Below are positions 35,219-44,137 of a DNA stretch of 64,000 nucleotides, one piece after another (positions within the stretch are counted from its first letter, which is position 1; each line of letters starts with the position of its first letter). This DNA is from Clostridium grantii DSM 8605 (lineage in GTDB: Bacteria; Bacillota; Clostridia; Clostridiales; Clostridiaceae), in contig NZ_FQXM01000004.1 in NCBI RefSeq assembly GCF_900129965.1, positions 62,001-126,000 of the forward strand. Direction: 5' to 3'. The notes beneath the pieces were generated by a model, which saw nothing but the letters and a program-made list of their open reading frames with translations, was not told the DNA's origin and did no database searches. The translations under genes and the position numbers were made by a program.

Positions 35219-35311
35219 GTTTTTTCCCTTTCTTTTCTTAATTTATAAATGTAATTTATACTTTTATTTTATCATACCATAACTAATTTGTCTCAAGTAG
35301 CAAAAATTTCA

Positions 35312-36977
35312 CTATTCCTTAATTCTGTCTAATAAATTACCTTCCGACTTTTTATTTTCCCCCACCACAAAGTCTTTCATATAAAAGCTCAGATATTCTT
35401 TATAATTACTATTTGTTTTAAGAAGTAATTCATCAACGTAATAAATCCCTTTTGGAATATCATCTAATAATACTGAGGCTAAACCACCATATATTCCACA
35501 AGCCACTTGGAAATAAGTGGCATTAGTTCCGAACTCTTTAAATATTTCTTTATTATCTAAAGCATTGTACATATACCTTTCTTTGTCGTCATATACAAGA
35601 AGCACACCAACTAAATCTTCACCTTTCAGAGGCGCTTCTACTGGATCTAATACCTTCATGGGGTAATTCCATAAATCACCAAGGTTATTTATATTATCCT
35701 TAATCAATTTAGTTGTATGATCATTAACTTTATATATAAATCCCATTTCCATATTATATAAAGCAGCTAAAGTTAAAACTTCTTCATGAGGCATAAGACA
35801 CCCTGCAAATTCTCTATCCCCTAAAGTTACTTTAAACTGAAGATCATATACCGCTTTATACAAAATCAAACACATATGCTGTTGCATAAAAGCTGGGTAG
35901 CTATATATGGCTTCATCTAAGAAGCAAATTGGTGACCAAGTTGTATAAATAGTATTTTTATCTGCTAAAGATTCATCTTCATAAAAAGAAGTATCATTCT
36001 CAACAATGTAGCAGGCTTTTGGAGTTTCCTTTGGGAACTTTTTCATTAAATCGATTGCCATCCACTGTACTACTCCTGGATTCATACCTGAACAAATAAT
36101 TGCAGTAGTATTTTTAAATTGATTTTTATTCTTTTCATAGATTGCATATCTTTCTTGTAAGGTAAATCCTTCTAAATAAATATTCTCATCTACACTTGTG
36201 TTTTCAAAGGCCGTATTGATATAAATAACTTTTGATTCATTGCAGCATCTTAACATTTCAAGAGTATCTGCATAAGAAATATCTATTACATGAGTGGTAT
36301 TTGTTATTTTTAAGAATTGTGTAAATTTCACAGTATCTTTTAAATCAAATTCATGTAAGGTAATATTATCTTTTAAATTTGGAAACCATTGCTGATAGTA
36401 ATTTATTTTTTTTGTTTAGAATCAATTAAGTTAAATTCACATTTACTCACATAAGAGTGTATTGAATCATTTTTATCCATCACCGCTTTATTTAAGATGG
36501 CTAGAATTGATTTAGCACCCCACCGCTACTACCAAGAATTGAAATAACGGGAACTCCTTCATATGAGTTAATTTCTTTTTTAAATCTACTTTTATTTAAG
36601 TAATTATTTCCTTCATCTATTTTAGCTGGTATACTAGCACAATCATTTAAAACCTCATATTTCTTTGCATCCATTTCTTCATTTAATTCTTTAAAAACAA
36701 TTTTACTATTAATATTATTTAATGAAGTGAATAATTTGACTTCTGCATAGCCATACTTAGGCCAAGTATCAATAATTAAACGAGTCTCTTTAGTAATTAC
36801 TAACCCACTTATTCCGTAGGGGTTAAACAAAGGCAAATATTTTTTATTTCTTATTCCATCAATATTTATAGAAACTTTTTTTAATAATTTCTTTATTGAT
36901 AAATAATCATTTAATATACTTTTGTCACAATTATACAATTTAACCAAAGTATATTTTACTACATTCCAATCTTCCAT
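35312..36977 (-). pseudogene. SpeD-like domain fused to saccharopine/homospermidine dehydrogenase-like domain, two frameshifts
   Basis: Three consecutive frames join into one protein of about 555 residues. Residues 1-95 match S-adenosylmethionine decarboxylase (VKYTLVKLYNCDKSILND, FNPYGISGLVITKETRLIID, TWPKYGYAEVKLFTS), but the processing Ser of ESH is Thr65, the catalytic His before TWP is Asp70 and the catalytic Cys is Ser85. A linker leads to a Rossmann start ISILGSSGG, then SILAILNKAVMDKND, FDLKDTVKFTQFLK, THVIDISYADT and CSGMNPGVVQWMAIDLM, as in homospermidine synthase-like enzymes. The breaks are one base short in a G run (about 36516) and in an A8 run (about 36412), so mutation or sequence error is possible. 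The 339-residue 3' part could be read from 36331. Confidence 0.65.
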
Positions 36978-37669
36978 TAAACATATCTCCTTCTATTAAG
37001 ACTGTTTTTAATCTTGCTTTTGTTTATAGTATAACTATATATCATTCCATTTGGTTTCAGCTTATGTCCTTCTGTTAAATTTTTATGATAAAACTTTTTA
37101 TAAAGTTTAAAACCATATTTTTCGTAAAAAGTGAAGGTACACCCAAGTTCTGTCCATAGAAATACTTCATTAAGCTGATTTCTTTTGCAGAAATTAATAT
37201 ATCTATCCATAAGCTTTATTCCGTAACCCATACCTCTTAATTCTGGACTTATAATAAATAAAGTTATTTCACTATCAAATTCATTAGCATACGATTCTCC
37301 AAGTTTATCCATAGAATCTATATTTTTTTTAAATTCCAACGCTGTTTTAAAATCACCAAAATTTCCAAGTATCAAGTTATAAGCTGCCCAAAAATCCTTG
37401 GACAATAGTTTTAACCTGTATTTTAACATTAGCTTAAAATCTTTATCTTCTATACTAGCAAAAAGTAACCCTTTAACATGTTCCTTTTCGTCTACAAGAA
37501 CATCTAAATGTTCAGAATAATTAATACAACATAATAAATAGTATTCGTAGATTAAGTTGATTTTTTTAGGGTGGTCAAATTCTTCCTCTAGTTTCCACGT
37601 AGTTTTTATTAGCTCGCCACAACTCTTCAGATATGATTTGTTATATTTCCTAAACTTTAAATTAAATGT
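36977..37669 (-). CDS. GNAT family acetyltransferase, start codon unclear
   Basis: The C-terminal GNAT fold is clear: SEITLFIISPELRGMGYGIKLM (acetyl-CoA loop) and VFLWTELGCTFTFYEKYGFKLYKKF. The first ATG in frame is at 37429 without a ribosome binding site, yet the frame is open and protein-like for 80 more codons (YLKSCGELIKTTWKLEEEF, LLCCINYSEHLDVLV) up to a GGAGGAG at about 37673. No ATG, GTG or TTG follows that site in frame, so the start is non-canonical or mutated. Its stop overlaps the start of the SpeD-like fusion (TAATG), implying translational coupling. Confidence 0.65.
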   Translation of the reverse strand, partial: TFNLKFRKYNKSYLKSCGELIKTTWKLEEEFDHPKKINLIYEYYLLCCINYSEHLDVLVDEKEHVKGLLFASIEDKDFKLMLKYRLKLLSKDFWAAYNLILGNFGDFKTALEFKKNIDSMDKLGESYANEFDSEITLFIISPELRGMGYGIKLMDRYINFCKRNQLNEVFLWTELGCTFTFYEKYGFKLYKKFYHKNLTEGHKLKPNGMIYSYTINKSKIKNSLNRRRYV

Positions 37670-37797
37670 TCTCTCCTCCTTTATTCTTATATTAGTGCTT
37701 TACCAAAATATCTCTTTACTTTTAATAGAGAGTGAGTAGATTTTTCTTACTCAAGCCTAGTCACTCTCTCTATAGATTTTAAAAGTTTTCCAATATC

Positions 37798-39075
37798 CTA
37801 GATTAATTTTTCTTCAAAAACTCCATTTAAATTCCATTTATTGATTCTTTTTGCTATTTCTTCTTTTTCAATTGTATAAAGCCCTAATTTCTGCATTCTT
37901 TTAAAATACTCCGCTCCTGCAAAAGTATATCTATTTCTTCTACCCTCTGGAGTCATCATTTTATAATTTGCATAAGCAATTATATCTCCTATAGCTATTG
38001 CCTTTGGTAATATTAATAATGGCAATCCTAAATTATATCTAACTGCATTGTGACCTGCTAAAGCTCCTGTACATATTGCTTCTGTATGTCCTACAAATAA
38101 ACCCGATTTTTCTCCTGCACAAAACATATTTTTAACGCCTTTTACTCTCATATCATCAGTTCTAGGCGCTACTGAAAGATATCTAATGGAATTACCTTTT
38201 CCTCCTGCGTATGGATCAATATATTTTGCTCTTTCAAATCCTTCTATCTTTCTTAATTTTTCTAAGGGATAATAAGTAGTCATCAATTTAACATGACCAG
38301 TATCAAGTAAAATAAGATTTTCTGCAAACTCTTTTAAAGCATATTGTTGACAAACTTTTGTTTTTAACTTGTCTAAATTAACATCTTCTGCTGGAAGTTT
38401 TGCTATATAAACCCCTGTTTTCTCTAATTCCTCAACAATAGCTTTATCCAAACTATCTTTACAAAGCTTACAACTGCCACTAATTGCTCCTAAGCTATCA
38501 TTTTCTCTTTCTGCTTGAAGATCCATTACTCCTGCTCTAGAACTTAAACTAACTCTAGGTCCAAAGGCTGGACATCTCAAAACGCACATAGAACAACCAT
38601 TACCATATCTTAAACAATTCCCCATAGGGCCTGTAGAACCAGTGGTTTCAATTATTGAATCACATTCAACATATTCTCCTTCTGCAAAATAAACACCTTT
38701 AATATTTCCTTCTTCATTTTTGATATCTATGGCTCTTTTCATAAAATGCATTTCAATACCTAAGGACTTTAAATGTTTTCTTACTTCTGCTTCTATAATA
38801 TTTACATCGTAAAGCCAAGCATGTTCATGTCCTGGAAAAGAAATATTCTTATGCCTAGAATTCTTATCTGTTATATTAATTAAATCTCCTGCTCCAAGCT
38901 CTATAAGTTCTTCTGCAGCAGTATATCTTCCGTTATTTCTCATTATGCCGCCTACATTTCCAAGCCCTAGAAGCATATCAGTTTTTTCATATAATGCAAC
39001 ATCTGCACCCGCTTTTTTAGCTGAAATAGCCGCTGCACATCCTGCCCAACCTGCTCCAATAATAACAACTTTCAT
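37798..39075 (-). CDS. FAD-dependent oxidoreductase with cysteine clusters
   Basis: The 425-residue flavoprotein opens VVIIGAGWAGCAAAISAKKAG (FAD-binding). It contains NGCSMCVLRCPAFGPR and GSCKLCKD, cysteine groups that could hold a cluster or disulfide, and GVKNMFCAGEKSGLFVGHTEAICTGALAGHNAVR near the C-terminus as in GidA/TrmFO-like proteins. It overlaps the upstream PyrK-like gene by four bases (ATGA), so the two probably form a complex in which this subunit oxidises or reduces an unknown substrate. Confidence 0.8.
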   Translation of the reverse strand: MKVVIIGAGWAGCAAAISAKKAGADVALYEKTDMLLGLGNVGGIMRNNGRYTAAEELIELGAGDLINITDKNSRHKNISFPGHEHAWLYDVNIIEAEVRKHLKSLGIEMHFMKRAIDIKNEEGNIKGVYFAEGEYVECDSIIETTGSTGPMGNCLRYGNGCSMCVLRCPAFGPRVSLSSRAGVMDLQAERENDSLGAISGSCKLCKDSLDKAIVEELEKTGVYIAKLPAEDVNLDKLKTKVCQQYALKEFAENLILLDTGHVKLMTTYYPLEKLRKIEGFERAKYIDPYAGGKGNSIRYLSVAPRTDDMRVKGVKNMFCAGEKSGLFVGHTEAICTGALAGHNAVRYNLGLPLLILPKAIAIGDIIAYANYKMMTPEGRRNRYTFAGAEYFKRMQKLGLYTIEKEEIAKRINKWNLNGVFEEKLI

Positions 39076-40055
39076 ATAAATCTTCTCCCTTCAAATATAA
39101 ATTCAGGATCAGTTTGAAGTTTACAAAGTCTTTTTACTTTATGCCCTTTAAACCTTGCTGTACATGCTCCACAAATTCCCTCTCCACAGCTCATTTTGGC
39201 ATTATTAGAGCAACTAAGGGGAACTCTACCCTTTATATAATTCATAGTTTTAATAATTAAAATATCCGCTGCTGATACGTGAATAAGATTAATATTATTA
39301 TCTTTAATTTTCTCATCAATGATATTCTTTAATTCTTCAGATATTTCTCCATCCTGAAAAGTATTACATAAGATAACTTCTGCATTACATTCATTAAGAT
39401 ACTTTTCTATAAATATTTCCTCGTAATTGGCTTTATCTAAAACCACTATAATTTTATTTCCATTAGAATAAAGTTTTTTCATTACTGGAATCATAGGAGC
39501 TTGCCCAATAGCTCTTGCTATTATCAATGAAGTTCCTTCTTTTTCTTCAAGTATATGTTTTAATCCAAAATCACCATTCCAAAATGGTGCTTTTACCATT
39601 ATATTTTCTCCTTCGTTTAATTCATCTATTTTTTTAGTTTTTATTCCCTTAATTTCTATTGCAACTGTTATAGTATTTTCAGTAATATCTGACTCCATTA
39701 TTGAAATCGGTACATTGTGCAAAATATCGCAACTAGGATTTCTTAAAAACACAAAACTGCCTGGTGGTAACAAATCTCTTACTATATTATGAGGAAGAAG
39801 AATTGTTAATAAAATAACATCTTTACTTAAAACTTTTTTCTTAATTATTTTGCTTCTATAGGTCTTCCTTCCTTCTTTTGCTTTAGAGCCATTCCAAAAA
39901 TACTCTTGATATATACAAGTTCCCTTCCAATTTGTGCAGTCACAAAAACATTTCCCTGATAATTGAGAACAAAGAATGCAATCTCCAGTTTCTGCTAATT
40001 TGCAAGGGCAATATTCTGTACCAGAGTCTATACAATCTATAATTTCATACTTCAT
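39072..40055 (-). CDS. PyrK/sulfide-dehydrogenase-like FAD/NAD(P)- and [2Fe-2S]-binding electron transfer subunit
   Basis: The 327-residue protein has a ferredoxin-reductase core (LPPGSFVFLRNP, NVPISIMESD, IIARAIGQAPMIPVMKKL) and a C-terminal [2Fe-2S] motif, CSNNAKMSCGEGICGACTA and a last cysteine in KRLCKLQ, like the PyrK subunit of dihydroorotate dehydrogenase B. It differs by an N-terminal extension with nine cysteines in residues 8-47 (C8, C16, C18, C26, C29, C36, C38, C40, C47). AGGAGG precedes the start. No pyrD is nearby; its partner is the overlapping FAD protein gene. Confidence 0.83.
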   Translation of the reverse strand: MKYEIIDCIDSGTEYCPCKLAETGDCILCSQLSGKCFCDCTNWKGTCIYQEYFWNGSKAKEGRKTYRSKIIKKKVLSKDVILLTILLPHNIVRDLLPPGSFVFLRNPSCDILHNVPISIMESDITENTITVAIEIKGIKTKKIDELNEGENIMVKAPFWNGDFGLKHILEEKEGTSLIIARAIGQAPMIPVMKKLYSNGNKIIVVLDKANYEEIFIEKYLNECNAEVILCNTFQDGEISEELKNIIDEKIKDNNINLIHVSAADILIIKTMNYIKGRVPLSCSNNAKMSCGEGICGACTARFKGHKVKRLCKLQTDPEFIFEGRRFI

Positions 40056-40130
40056 AATTTACCTCCTGTAGCACTCTAGTATTAAGATATTTTACAAAAG
40101 CAACTTTTGTTACACCCAAAAACGTTTTTT

Positions 40131-40162
40131 AGCCTAAAGTATATTAACTTTAGGCTTTTTTT
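40131..40162 (+). terminator. Terminator-like hairpin
   Basis: AGCCTAAAGT and its complement with a six-base loop are followed by seven T on the plus strand. No plus-strand gene precedes it directly; on the minus strand, at the end of the small gene, the hairpin lacks a T-run but is followed by AAAAACGTTTTT. Confidence 0.55.
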
Positions 40163-40363
40163 CTATAAATGCATTTCTATCGAAGACAATTCCTGAGAAT
40201 TCACTTCTTTTTCTTTTACCATAAAAGTGCCTGAATTATTATTTTTAGAGGAGGTTACCAATTTTAATAATTTTAAGTAATTCAATCTTTTTAAAAATTT
40301 AGAAGTTTCATCTTCTGTTAGAATAATTTTTTTGCCATTTTTAAAATTAAAAGCTAATCTCAT
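40163..40363 (-). CDS. Small hypothetical protein
   Basis: A 66-residue, Lys-rich protein with a strong AAAAGGAG and correct spacing (MRLAFNFKNGKKIILTEDET). The opening resembles small phage or plasmid DUF-type proteins with a beta-hairpin start, but I cannot name a family. The good ribosome binding site is the main support. Confidence 0.55.
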   Translation of the reverse strand: MRLAFNFKNGKKIILTEDETSKFLKRLNYLKLLKLVTSSKNNNSGTFMVKEKEVNSQELSSIEMHL

Positions 40364-40557
40364 AAAGGCTCCTTTTTTATTGATTTTTTACTGATCTTTT
40401 ATTCTACCTATTACATTCTATTCATAAAAAAAATTCTTTACTACATTATTTTTATTGGAAAATTTTAAATTATCAATTTTTATTAATAGCTTTTTAAATT
40501 ATAAGATGTTATAATTTAAAATATATTATACTTTAATTAAAGAAAATGGGTGATATT

Positions 40558-41100
40558 ATGAATTACTATTTAGTTGCCTTAATTGACGAAAATTCTTACA
40601 TCAAAATACAATCATTGCAAAAACAATTATCAGATGAATACGATTTGTATGATAAATTGCCTATGCTTCATATGACTTTAGAGGTTATAGAGGATGCTGA
40701 GTTAGAAAAACTAATACCATCACTTCATAATATTTTCAAAGATACAAAAAAAATGAAAATTAAAATTAAGAATGGAATTTGTTTTGAACCTCCTTTCAAG
40801 TCAGTTAACTTAAAAGTGGAAAACGATGAAAATATCAAAGAATTTGTTTATGATGTGAATCATTGTTTAAAATCCTACAACTTTAAAGTTAGAGAAAATG
40901 TAGATGACTGGGATTTACATATTTCCTTAGCCAATACTGTTTTTTCAAAAAAAGAGTGGCTAAAAAATGAATTTGAAAGTGCTTGTAAATATATTATGAA
41001 CTTAAGTTATGATATTGTTCCAGAAATAACTGAGATTCAATTATGGAAACCTATAAATGATGATGATGAAATGGTTCTTTTTAAGCAGAAACTAAAATAA
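40558..41100 (+). CDS. 2H phosphoesterase (2'-5' RNA ligase-like)
   Basis: The 180-residue protein has the two H-x-T/S motifs of the 2H superfamily: LPMLHMTLEV near residue 35 and DWDLHISLAN near residue 120. Members hydrolyse 2',5'- or cyclic phosphodiesters in RNA or nucleotides. The start at 40558 (MNYYLVALID) is preferred because GGGTGA lies before it; a second ATG four codons upstream is possible. It is followed by a hairpin terminator. Confidence 0.75.
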   Translation: MNYYLVALIDENSYIKIQSLQKQLSDEYDLYDKLPMLHMTLEVIEDAELEKLIPSLHNIFKDTKKMKIKIKNGICFEPPFKSVNLKVENDENIKEFVYDVNHCLKSYNFKVRENVDDWDLHISLANTVFSKKEWLKNEFESACKYIMNLSYDIVPEITEIQLWKPINDDDEMVLFKQKLK

Positions 41101-41128
41101 ACAAATCCAAAGGATTTGTTTATTTTTT
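41099..41128. terminator. Bidirectional terminator between convergent genes
   Basis: AAACAAATCC-AAA-GGATTTGTTT is followed by TATTTTTTT on the plus strand; the 3' end of the minus-strand carboxypeptidase gene lies within the T-rich flank. Confidence 0.75.
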
Positions 41129-42232
41129 TAATTTTTCCATTATATTTTTCAAAAATTTATCCTTACTTTTTTTATAACTTTTATCTGCTTCTAGTGGTAA
41201 ATCTAATATTTTTTCTTCTCCCTGAAAAATTTCTAATTTGCCTAGTTTATCACCTTCATTAATAACTTTGGGTATTGTACTAGGAGAATAAGCTTTAAAA
41301 GTAACTTCCATTCCTTTTTTAATAGGTACAACTACATCTGTTGGAGCTACAAAACCAACTAATTCCTCTCCATCAAGCACAAACTCACTTAATTTAGTAC
41401 CTTTTTTTGCAATTTCCTTATATTCATAGTTTTTCATGCAATAATCATACATTCTTGAAGTTTCTCCCCATCTTCCCGGACAATCTATAAGCACAAAAAC
41501 AATATCAGACTTATTTACATTTACAGATGTAACTAAGCATTTTCCTGCGCCACCTGTATACCCTGTTTTAACACCATTTGCATTAGGTATATGATAAAGA
41601 ATTTTATTTATGTTGTGATAACTTCTTGTGAAATTATATTCACCTGCATCCACATCTTTTGAACTTACTATTTTCTCAAATAAATCCTCTTCTTTAGCTT
41701 TACAGGTTATTAAAGCTAAATCATATGCAGTACAATAGTGATTTTGAGAGTCTAATCCGTGAGGAGTTTCAAAATGAGAATTCACTGCTCCTATTTCCTC
41801 AGCATATTCATTCATTAATTCCATATATTCATCTACACTTCCACTTATTCCCTCTGCTAATGCAATAGCTGCATCATTTCCAGACCTTAGCATTAAGCCG
41901 TACAATAATTCTTTTATAGTAATTTGCTCTTTTTCTCTGTATCCTACCTTTGATCCTCTAACACTTGCTGCATTTTTTGAGATTTCTACTTTTTTGTTTA
42001 AATCGCCATACTTAATAGCAACTAAAGAAGTCATTATTTTTGTTGTACTTGCCATAGGTGTAATAAAATTCCCATTTTGTTCAAACAAAACTATACCAGT
42101 TTTACTATCCATTGCTATAGCACATCTTGCTTTAATATAAATAGGACTAGCGTTTGAAGTAATGACAAACAAGTCAGATGCAACAAAAATCACTAATAAT
42201 ATTCTTATTAATGCTTTTTTTGATTTTTTCAT
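41120..42232 (-). CDS. D-alanyl-D-alanine carboxypeptidase (PBP5/6 type)
   Basis: The 370-residue exported enzyme has a signal peptide (first 28 residues ending near SNA), the active-site SxxK in MASTTKIMTS, SGNDAAIAL (SxN) and KTGYTGGAGK (KTG), followed by the C-terminal beta-rich PBP5 domain. It trims the terminal D-Ala of peptidoglycan stem peptides. TTAGGAGG precedes the ATG. It is a second copy of the type encoded at 54.2 kb. Confidence 0.92.
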   Translation of the reverse strand: MKKSKKALIRILLVIFVASDLFVITSNASPIYIKARCAIAMDSKTGIVLFEQNGNFITPMASTTKIMTSLVAIKYGDLNKKVEISKNAASVRGSKVGYREKEQITIKELLYGLMLRSGNDAAIALAEGISGSVDEYMELMNEYAEEIGAVNSHFETPHGLDSQNHYCTAYDLALITCKAKEEDLFEKIVSSKDVDAGEYNFTRSYHNINKILYHIPNANGVKTGYTGGAGKCLVTSVNVNKSDIVFVLIDCPGRWGETSRMYDYCMKNYEYKEIAKKGTKLSEFVLDGEELVGFVAPTDVVVPIKKGMEVTFKAYSPSTIPKVINEGDKLGKLEIFQGEEKILDLPLEADKSYKKSKDKFLKNIMEKLKK

Positions 42233-42384
42233 TTGATCCCCTCCTAATTATTCTATTTTTTGTGTTTTTCATTTAATTACTCATGTAATATATGGTTTTT
42301 TAATATTATTCTATAGATTTAAAAACATTGCTATAATAAATCCTTTTTTTGGTTATACTATTTAATGTTATAGGAGGACTATTT

Positions 42385-42939
42385 TTGAGAACATTAATTA
42401 TAATATTCATTGTTTTATTTTTACCTTTACCAATTGTTTTAGGAGTATTTTTTAATGAAGATAAAGAATTCTTCTTCAAATTTTATGGATTCAAAGTTGA
42501 GTTTTCTTCATTAATGAACAAATTCAAACAAAAGAAAAATCATAAAAAAACAAAGAAAAATAAATCTAAAGATAAAAAATCTGAAAATAATACCTTAACA
42601 AATTTAAAAGCTTTATATTTTTCTTTAACAAAGTCTTATATAAAACCTTATTTATTTGTATCCCTATATAATGAGTACGGAGTTGGTGATGCTGCTTTAG
42701 ATGGAATCATCTACGGATTGATTTTTGCCTTCAATGCTATCCCCTTGGCTTTGATAAAATCTATTATGAATTTAAAAATTTTAAAATTTCAAATTAACCC
42801 AGCATGGAATGAAGAGAAGTTTTTGATTAAATTAAATATTATTTTTATTTTTAATTTATTCATTATAATTTTTTTGCTTTTATTATTTTTTTATAAATCA
42901 AAAAAACTCAAGTCCCTAAAAAAATCATTGCCTACATAA
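42385..42939 (+). CDS. DUF2953 membrane protein
   Basis: The protein of 184 residues has an N-terminal transmembrane helix, a Lys-rich middle (QKKNHKKTKKNKSKDKKSEN), the DUF2953 core (YGVGDAALDGIIYGLIFAFN, LKILKFQINPAWNEEKFLI) and a C-terminal helix. The TTG at 42385 is taken as start because AGGAGG lies seven bases before it; the earlier ATG at 42349 precedes this site. DUF2953 genes commonly precede ytfJ in Clostridium, as here, and are linked with sporulation. Confidence 0.8.
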   Translation: MRTLIIIFIVLFLPLPIVLGVFFNEDKEFFFKFYGFKVEFSSLMNKFKQKKNHKKTKKNKSKDKKSENNTLTNLKALYFSLTKSYIKPYLFVSLYNEYGVGDAALDGIIYGLIFAFNAIPLALIKSIMNLKILKFQINPAWNEEKFLIKLNIIFIFNLFIIIFLLLLFFYKSKKLKSLKKSLPT

Positions 42940-42983
42940 ATTTTTAAAAAAAACTATTAATTAAAAAGGAGATTAAACATAAG

Positions 42984-43460
42984 ATGGATAACAATATAAA
43001 TTCGATTATTAACATAACCATGGAAAATTTAAAAAAAATTGTAGATGTGAATACTATTATAGGTGATCCCATAGAAACTAAAGATGCCACAATTTTACCC
43101 ATTTCAAAGGTTTGTGTGGGTTTTGCTTCTGGAGGAGCTAACCTTCCAGAGAAAAAAAATTCTTCTTTGAATGAAAATCCCTTTGCAGGCGGTTCTGGGT
43201 CGGGAGTGTCCATTAAACCTATTGCTTTTTTAGTAGTTAAAGAAAATACAGTTAGATTACTTACCTTAGATAAAAAGTCTAATTATGATAAATTACTAGA
43301 ACAACTTCCTAATGCAATTGATCTTTTATCTAAAATAATAGACAAAAAAGATGGTAAAAATAATAGTTCAAAAGAAGAAAAAGATTCTTCCTCAACTGAA
43401 GAAGAAATAAATGAAGAATACATGAATGAAGACGAAATAAAAAAAGAGGAAGAAATTTAA
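42984..43460 (+). CDS. ytfJ: Sporulation protein YtfJ (GerW)
   Basis: The 158-residue protein shows VDVNTIIGDPIETKDATILP, SKVCVGFASGGANL and GGSGSGVSIKPIAFLVV, the conserved YtfJ/GerW core, followed by a low-complexity acidic tail (SSSTEEEINEEYMNEDEIKK). In Bacillus GerW is needed for L-alanine germination. It follows DUF2953 and its last codons form one arm of the terminator shared with scpB. Confidence 0.88.
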   Translation: MDNNINSIINITMENLKKIVDVNTIIGDPIETKDATILPISKVCVGFASGGANLPEKKNSSLNENPFAGGSGSGVSIKPIAFLVVKENTVRLLTLDKKSNYDKLLEQLPNAIDLLSKIIDKKDGKNNSSKEEKDSSSTEEEINEEYMNEDEIKKEEEI

Positions 43461-43476
43461 TTTTCTTCCTCTTTTT
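43441..43476. terminator. Dual-coded bidirectional terminator
   Basis: AAAAAGAGGAAGAAA at 43441-43455 and its exact complement at 43462-43476 form a 15-bp stem with a six-base loop. Both arms are coding: the left arm encodes the last residues of YtfJ and the right arm those of ScpB, and the two stop codons overlap in the loop. T-runs lie on both 3' sides. Confidence 0.75.
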
Positions 43477-44137
43477 CTATAAGTTCATATTTTTCTGAAT
43501 TAAAAATGCTATCTATATCTTCATCTACATCTAAATCTTCATCTACTGCAACTTCATCCTCTATATGCTCATTTATTTTTTCAATAAAGCTTTCTAAAGC
43601 AGGCATATCTTCAATATCCTTTAATCCAAAATAATTAAGAAATTCATCTGTAGTTGCATAAAGGATAGGTCTTCCTGGAACCTCTTTTTTTCCTGCTGCT
43701 TTTATTAAACTTTTTTCTATAAGAGTTTGAAGTGCTCTATCACTTTTAACCCCTCTTATTTCGTCTATTTCTACACGAGTTATAGGTTGTTTATATACTA
43801 TAATAGCTAAAGTTTCTAAGGATGCTTTGGATAAAGATTGTCTAGTATTTGTTTTTAAAATTTTTTGTATATATTCACTATTTTCTGATTTTGTTCCTAA
43901 AGCATACTTATCTTTTAATTGTATCAAAGCAAGTCCTCTACTATTTTCCTCATAATTAATTTTCATTTTTGCTAATAATTCTTCTGTGAATCTTTCAGAA
44001 CATTCAATAACAGAAGCTATTTCCTTTAAATTTATGGGTTCTCCGCTCACAAATAAAATGGATTCTATAACTGAAAATAATCTATCTTCATTATTAATCC
44101 CTTCAATTTGCATTTGATTTATTTTATAATCACTCAT
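43457..44137 (-). CDS. scpB: Segregation and condensation protein B
   Basis: The 226-residue ScpB has two winged-helix domains: VIESILFVSGEPINLKEIA, LETLAIIVYKQPITRVEIDEI and the conserved GRPILYATTDEFLNYFGLKDI. It binds ScpA-Smc to form the bacterial condensin. It overlaps scpA by eight bases and ends in an acidic tail (EKEEEN). Confidence 0.95.
   Translation of the reverse strand: MSDYKINQMQIEGINNEDRLFSVIESILFVSGEPINLKEIASVIECSERFTEELLAKMKINYEENSRGLALIQLKDKYALGTKSENSEYIQKILKTNTRQSLSKASLETLAIIVYKQPITRVEIDEIRGVKSDRALQTLIEKSLIKAAGKKEVPGRPILYATTDEFLNYFGLKDIEDMPALESFIEKINEHIEDEVAVDEDLDVDEDIDSIFNSEKYELIEKEEEN

Noticed and set aside
10000..36600. All frameshifts as real mutations
   Set aside because: Several are one-base differences in homopolymers (about 27930, 31005, 36412, 36516), so sequence error cannot be excluded. 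Pseudogene calls with deletions or nonsense codons do not depend on them.
40131..40162. Riboswitch upstream of the PyrK-like gene
   Set aside because: The hairpin is downstream of the small gene and outside the leader of the PyrK-like gene in the coding direction; it is a simple terminator-like stem.
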